In this document: one piece after another, positions 6,201 to 9,200 of the stretch
Numbering within the stretch: position 1 is the stretch's first letter
How the letters are laid out: every line of letters begins with the position of its first letter
Assembly (NCBI GenBank): GCA_026770585.1
Contig: MU646410.1
Location: 345,410 to 359,070, forward strand
Source of the DNA: Baffinella frigidus
Lineage: Eukaryota > Cryptophyceae > Cryptomonadales > Baffinellaceae
Direction: 5' to 3'
DNA: 13,661 bases
Notes under the pieces: model-generated
What the model saw: the letters and a program-made list of their open reading frames with translations, nothing else
Told to the model about the DNA's origin: nothing
Databases searched by the model: none
Position numbers and translations under genes: made by a program

Positions 6201-9200
6201 CACATTCTTATCCGGGGAAACCTATTTTTCTTTAGTTTGATGGCAAGGAAAATTACTACACAATTCGTTCTTATTAGTAATATTAAAGCATCTGTGTAGT
6301 AATTTTCCTTGCCATCAAACTAAAGAAAAATAGGTATCCCCGGATAAATTCTGGGGCAGGACGGGAAGGCTGTGGTTCTACAGAACCAGAATGCACCTTC
6401 GTTCTGAACAGATTCAGCATTCTGAACAGATTGAGTGTGGGAAGGCTGTATGGCCTTCCCACACTCAGCATGTTGTGTGGCGCACCACCCTGGAGTCAAC
6501 TTGGGGGCAAATTTTAAGTCAATCTCCCATAGATGCACTCGGATTCCGAGTGCATTTGTATGGGAGTTGACTTAAGAAACCATCCATTTGCCCATACGTT
6601 GCCTCCAGGGTGGTTCGTGGGAAGCGACACGCGAGAGCAGAAGATGCTCGAGCGAGTCGCCTACCCAGAGTCATATATCACCAAGTATACAACGTATACG
6701 AAGATTAACACGATTAACAGTATACAACGTATACGAAGGTCAACACCATATACGAAGATTAACACGCACGGCACTTTTCGGGGCAGGGCGGAAATTCTGC
6801 GGTTCTACGAAATGCTCATGTACCTCGTTGGAATGCTCGTCTGCACCGCCTCGGTATCCCTCAAACCCGAAACCCTACTCCCCAGACCCTAGAGCCAAAA
6901 CCCGGAACCCGGAACCCGGAACCCGGAACGTCTGCACCGCCTCGGTACCAGCCCCGACATAAGTGTTTTAAATCCCGGGTAGAGTGTTTTTAAAGTGCTA
7001 TTTACAACCTGAAAGGACCTTTCAGGTTGTAAACAGTACTTTTAAAAGGTCCTTTCAGACGCGTACGCAACGGCTCCTCTGCCAGGGCAAATCCCATCCC
7101 GGACCATACCAGAATCTGTCCTGATGAAAAGGCGTAAGATAGCATCATTTGATGCCTAAAATAGCATATACACCCTGACCTTCCGCGTGGGGAGCCTAAG
7201 ATAGCGGGACAGATCCTGTCTTGGTCTGAAATTAAATCTGAGAGAGAGATGCTCATGTACCTCGGCGGCATGCTCGTCTGCACCGCTTCGGTACAAGTCC
7301 CAATCCCTAAACCCTAGAGCCGAAACCCTCAACCTTAAGCATGCTGGTTTTCACCGCCTCGGTACCCCTATCCCCCAAACCCTAAACCCTCATCTCTCTC
7401 TCTGAACCCTCTCCCTCTCTCTCTGAACATTGAACTCTAAACCCCAGACCCTAAACCCCATACCCTAAACTCTATAAACCCCAAACCCTAGACCCTAAAC
7501 CCCTGAAAGCTTACCCCTTAAACCTGGTATCCATGAAACTCGAAACCCTACTCACTAGACCCTAGAGCCGAAACCCGGAACCCGGAACCTGGAACCCGGA
7601 ACGTCTGCACTGTGTCGGTACTAGCCCCGACATAAGTGATTTTAAATCCCTGGTAAGGAGGGGGCCCAAGTGGCCAATTTTGTGCAGGACCACGTTTCCA
7701 CTTATCCGGATAAGTGTTTTTCAAGTAGTGTTTACAACTGAAAGGACGCGCGCGTATGACACGGCTCTAACGCCAAAGAAAAATCTGAAAGAAAGATGCT
7801 ACCACGCGAGGCTATTCATGCGACCAGAATAAAAGGACATTTTAAATTTTGTGGGAAAAGCTGCAGAGAAAGCGTGTAGGTACATGACCAATTGCTGACT
7901 TTTGGCGTGTTTCCTGGGCAATAATCAAATAATTGACTTATGAATCTGTTCGCATAGATAGCCTCGTGTGGTTATGTACCTGGTGGGAATGAATTTTTCC
8001 GTCTGCATCGCATCTATAATCCCTGAACCCTAGAGCCGTAGCCCTGAACCTTACGCATGCTGGTTTTCACCGCCTCGGTACCCCTATCCCCCGTACCCTC
8101 AACCCTCATCTCTCTCTCTGAACCCTATCCCTCTCTTTCTGAGCCCTAAACTCTAAACCCCAGACCCTAAACCCCAAACCCTAAACTCTTAACCCCAAAC
8201 CCTAGACCCTAAAACCCTGAAACCTTAACCCCTAAAACCGAAACACCAAATTACGGTTCTACGAAATGCTCGTGTACCTGGTGGAACCACATGAGAATGC
8301 TAAACGGGCCTAGTTAAACCCGTTTGTTTTCACAAGTCGGCATTTGTGTAGTAAGTTTCGTTGAAATTTGGCCACGCTAGTAAAAACAATACCAGGCGCG
8401 AGGTTGGAATGACCTATCCTGGTACAATTTTTTACAGCCCCACATGTAAAAAGGATCCTCCAGCATTCTCGAGTGGGAATGCTGGTCTAAACCGCTTTGG
8501 TATCCCTCATTCCTAATCCGAAACCCGAAATCCGATACCCGAAACCCGAAATCTGAAACCCGGAACCCGAAACCCGGAACCCGAAACCCGAAACCCGGAA
8601 CCGGAACCCGGAACCCGGAACCCGGAACCCAAAAACCCTCAACCTCTGCAGCCCTACTCCCTAATCTCTCATCCCTCAAACCCGCAACCCCAAACCCTAA
8701 ACCCTAAGGTCCAACCCCTAACAGGCGGCAACAGCGATGTGGGTGTTGAATCAGACAGACTAAAACCGGCCATGCCTGCCACTTGCCCAACCACTTAGCC
8801 GCCACCGGGGGCTTCACGGATACAGTCCATCTAACCGATTTGCACTAGAATCTTATCCATCGCCCTGGGACCCAACCGGAATTGCACCCTGAATTCAAGG
8901 CGAAAAGGACCTCGGCCGCTGCGACGTGGCCCCTAAACCCTAATCATACCGTGAACCCCAATATCACTTGGAACACCAGGCAGCGTCAGCGATATGGGTG
9001 CTCACCCCCCGAGCAAGAACCCCAACCCCTAAATCCTCGCCCCTGAATCCTAACCCCTGAACCCTCAAACCCGAGCAGACTGCAACTGCGATCTGGGTGT
9101 TGAATCAGACAGACTACCAGCGGGCGGGGGCGGAGCGCAAGAGCCTGATCTCTCGATTCTCAGGAAATACCTTCCCACGCCCCCACCGTTTATTTCTGCC

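Larger units (their letters stand above)
7252..8250. repeat. Segmental tandem duplication, offset about 715 bp
   Basis: The block 7252-7540 (exon 4 copies, GCATGCTGGTTTTCACCGCC, CTCTCTCTCTGAACCCT, then CCCAGACCCTAAACCCC) recurs in the same order at 7971-8250. A further pair links 6865-6970 with 7547-7640 (GGAACGTCTGCAC, GCCCCGACATAAGTG). The region therefore grew by repeated local duplication. Confidence 0.8.

Noticed and set aside
9160-9175. U12-type AT-AC intron at GGAA/ATACCTTCC
   Set aside because: It differs from the ATATCCTT consensus, and the duplicate 218 bases downstream has GTACCT, so a mutated GT donor is simpler.
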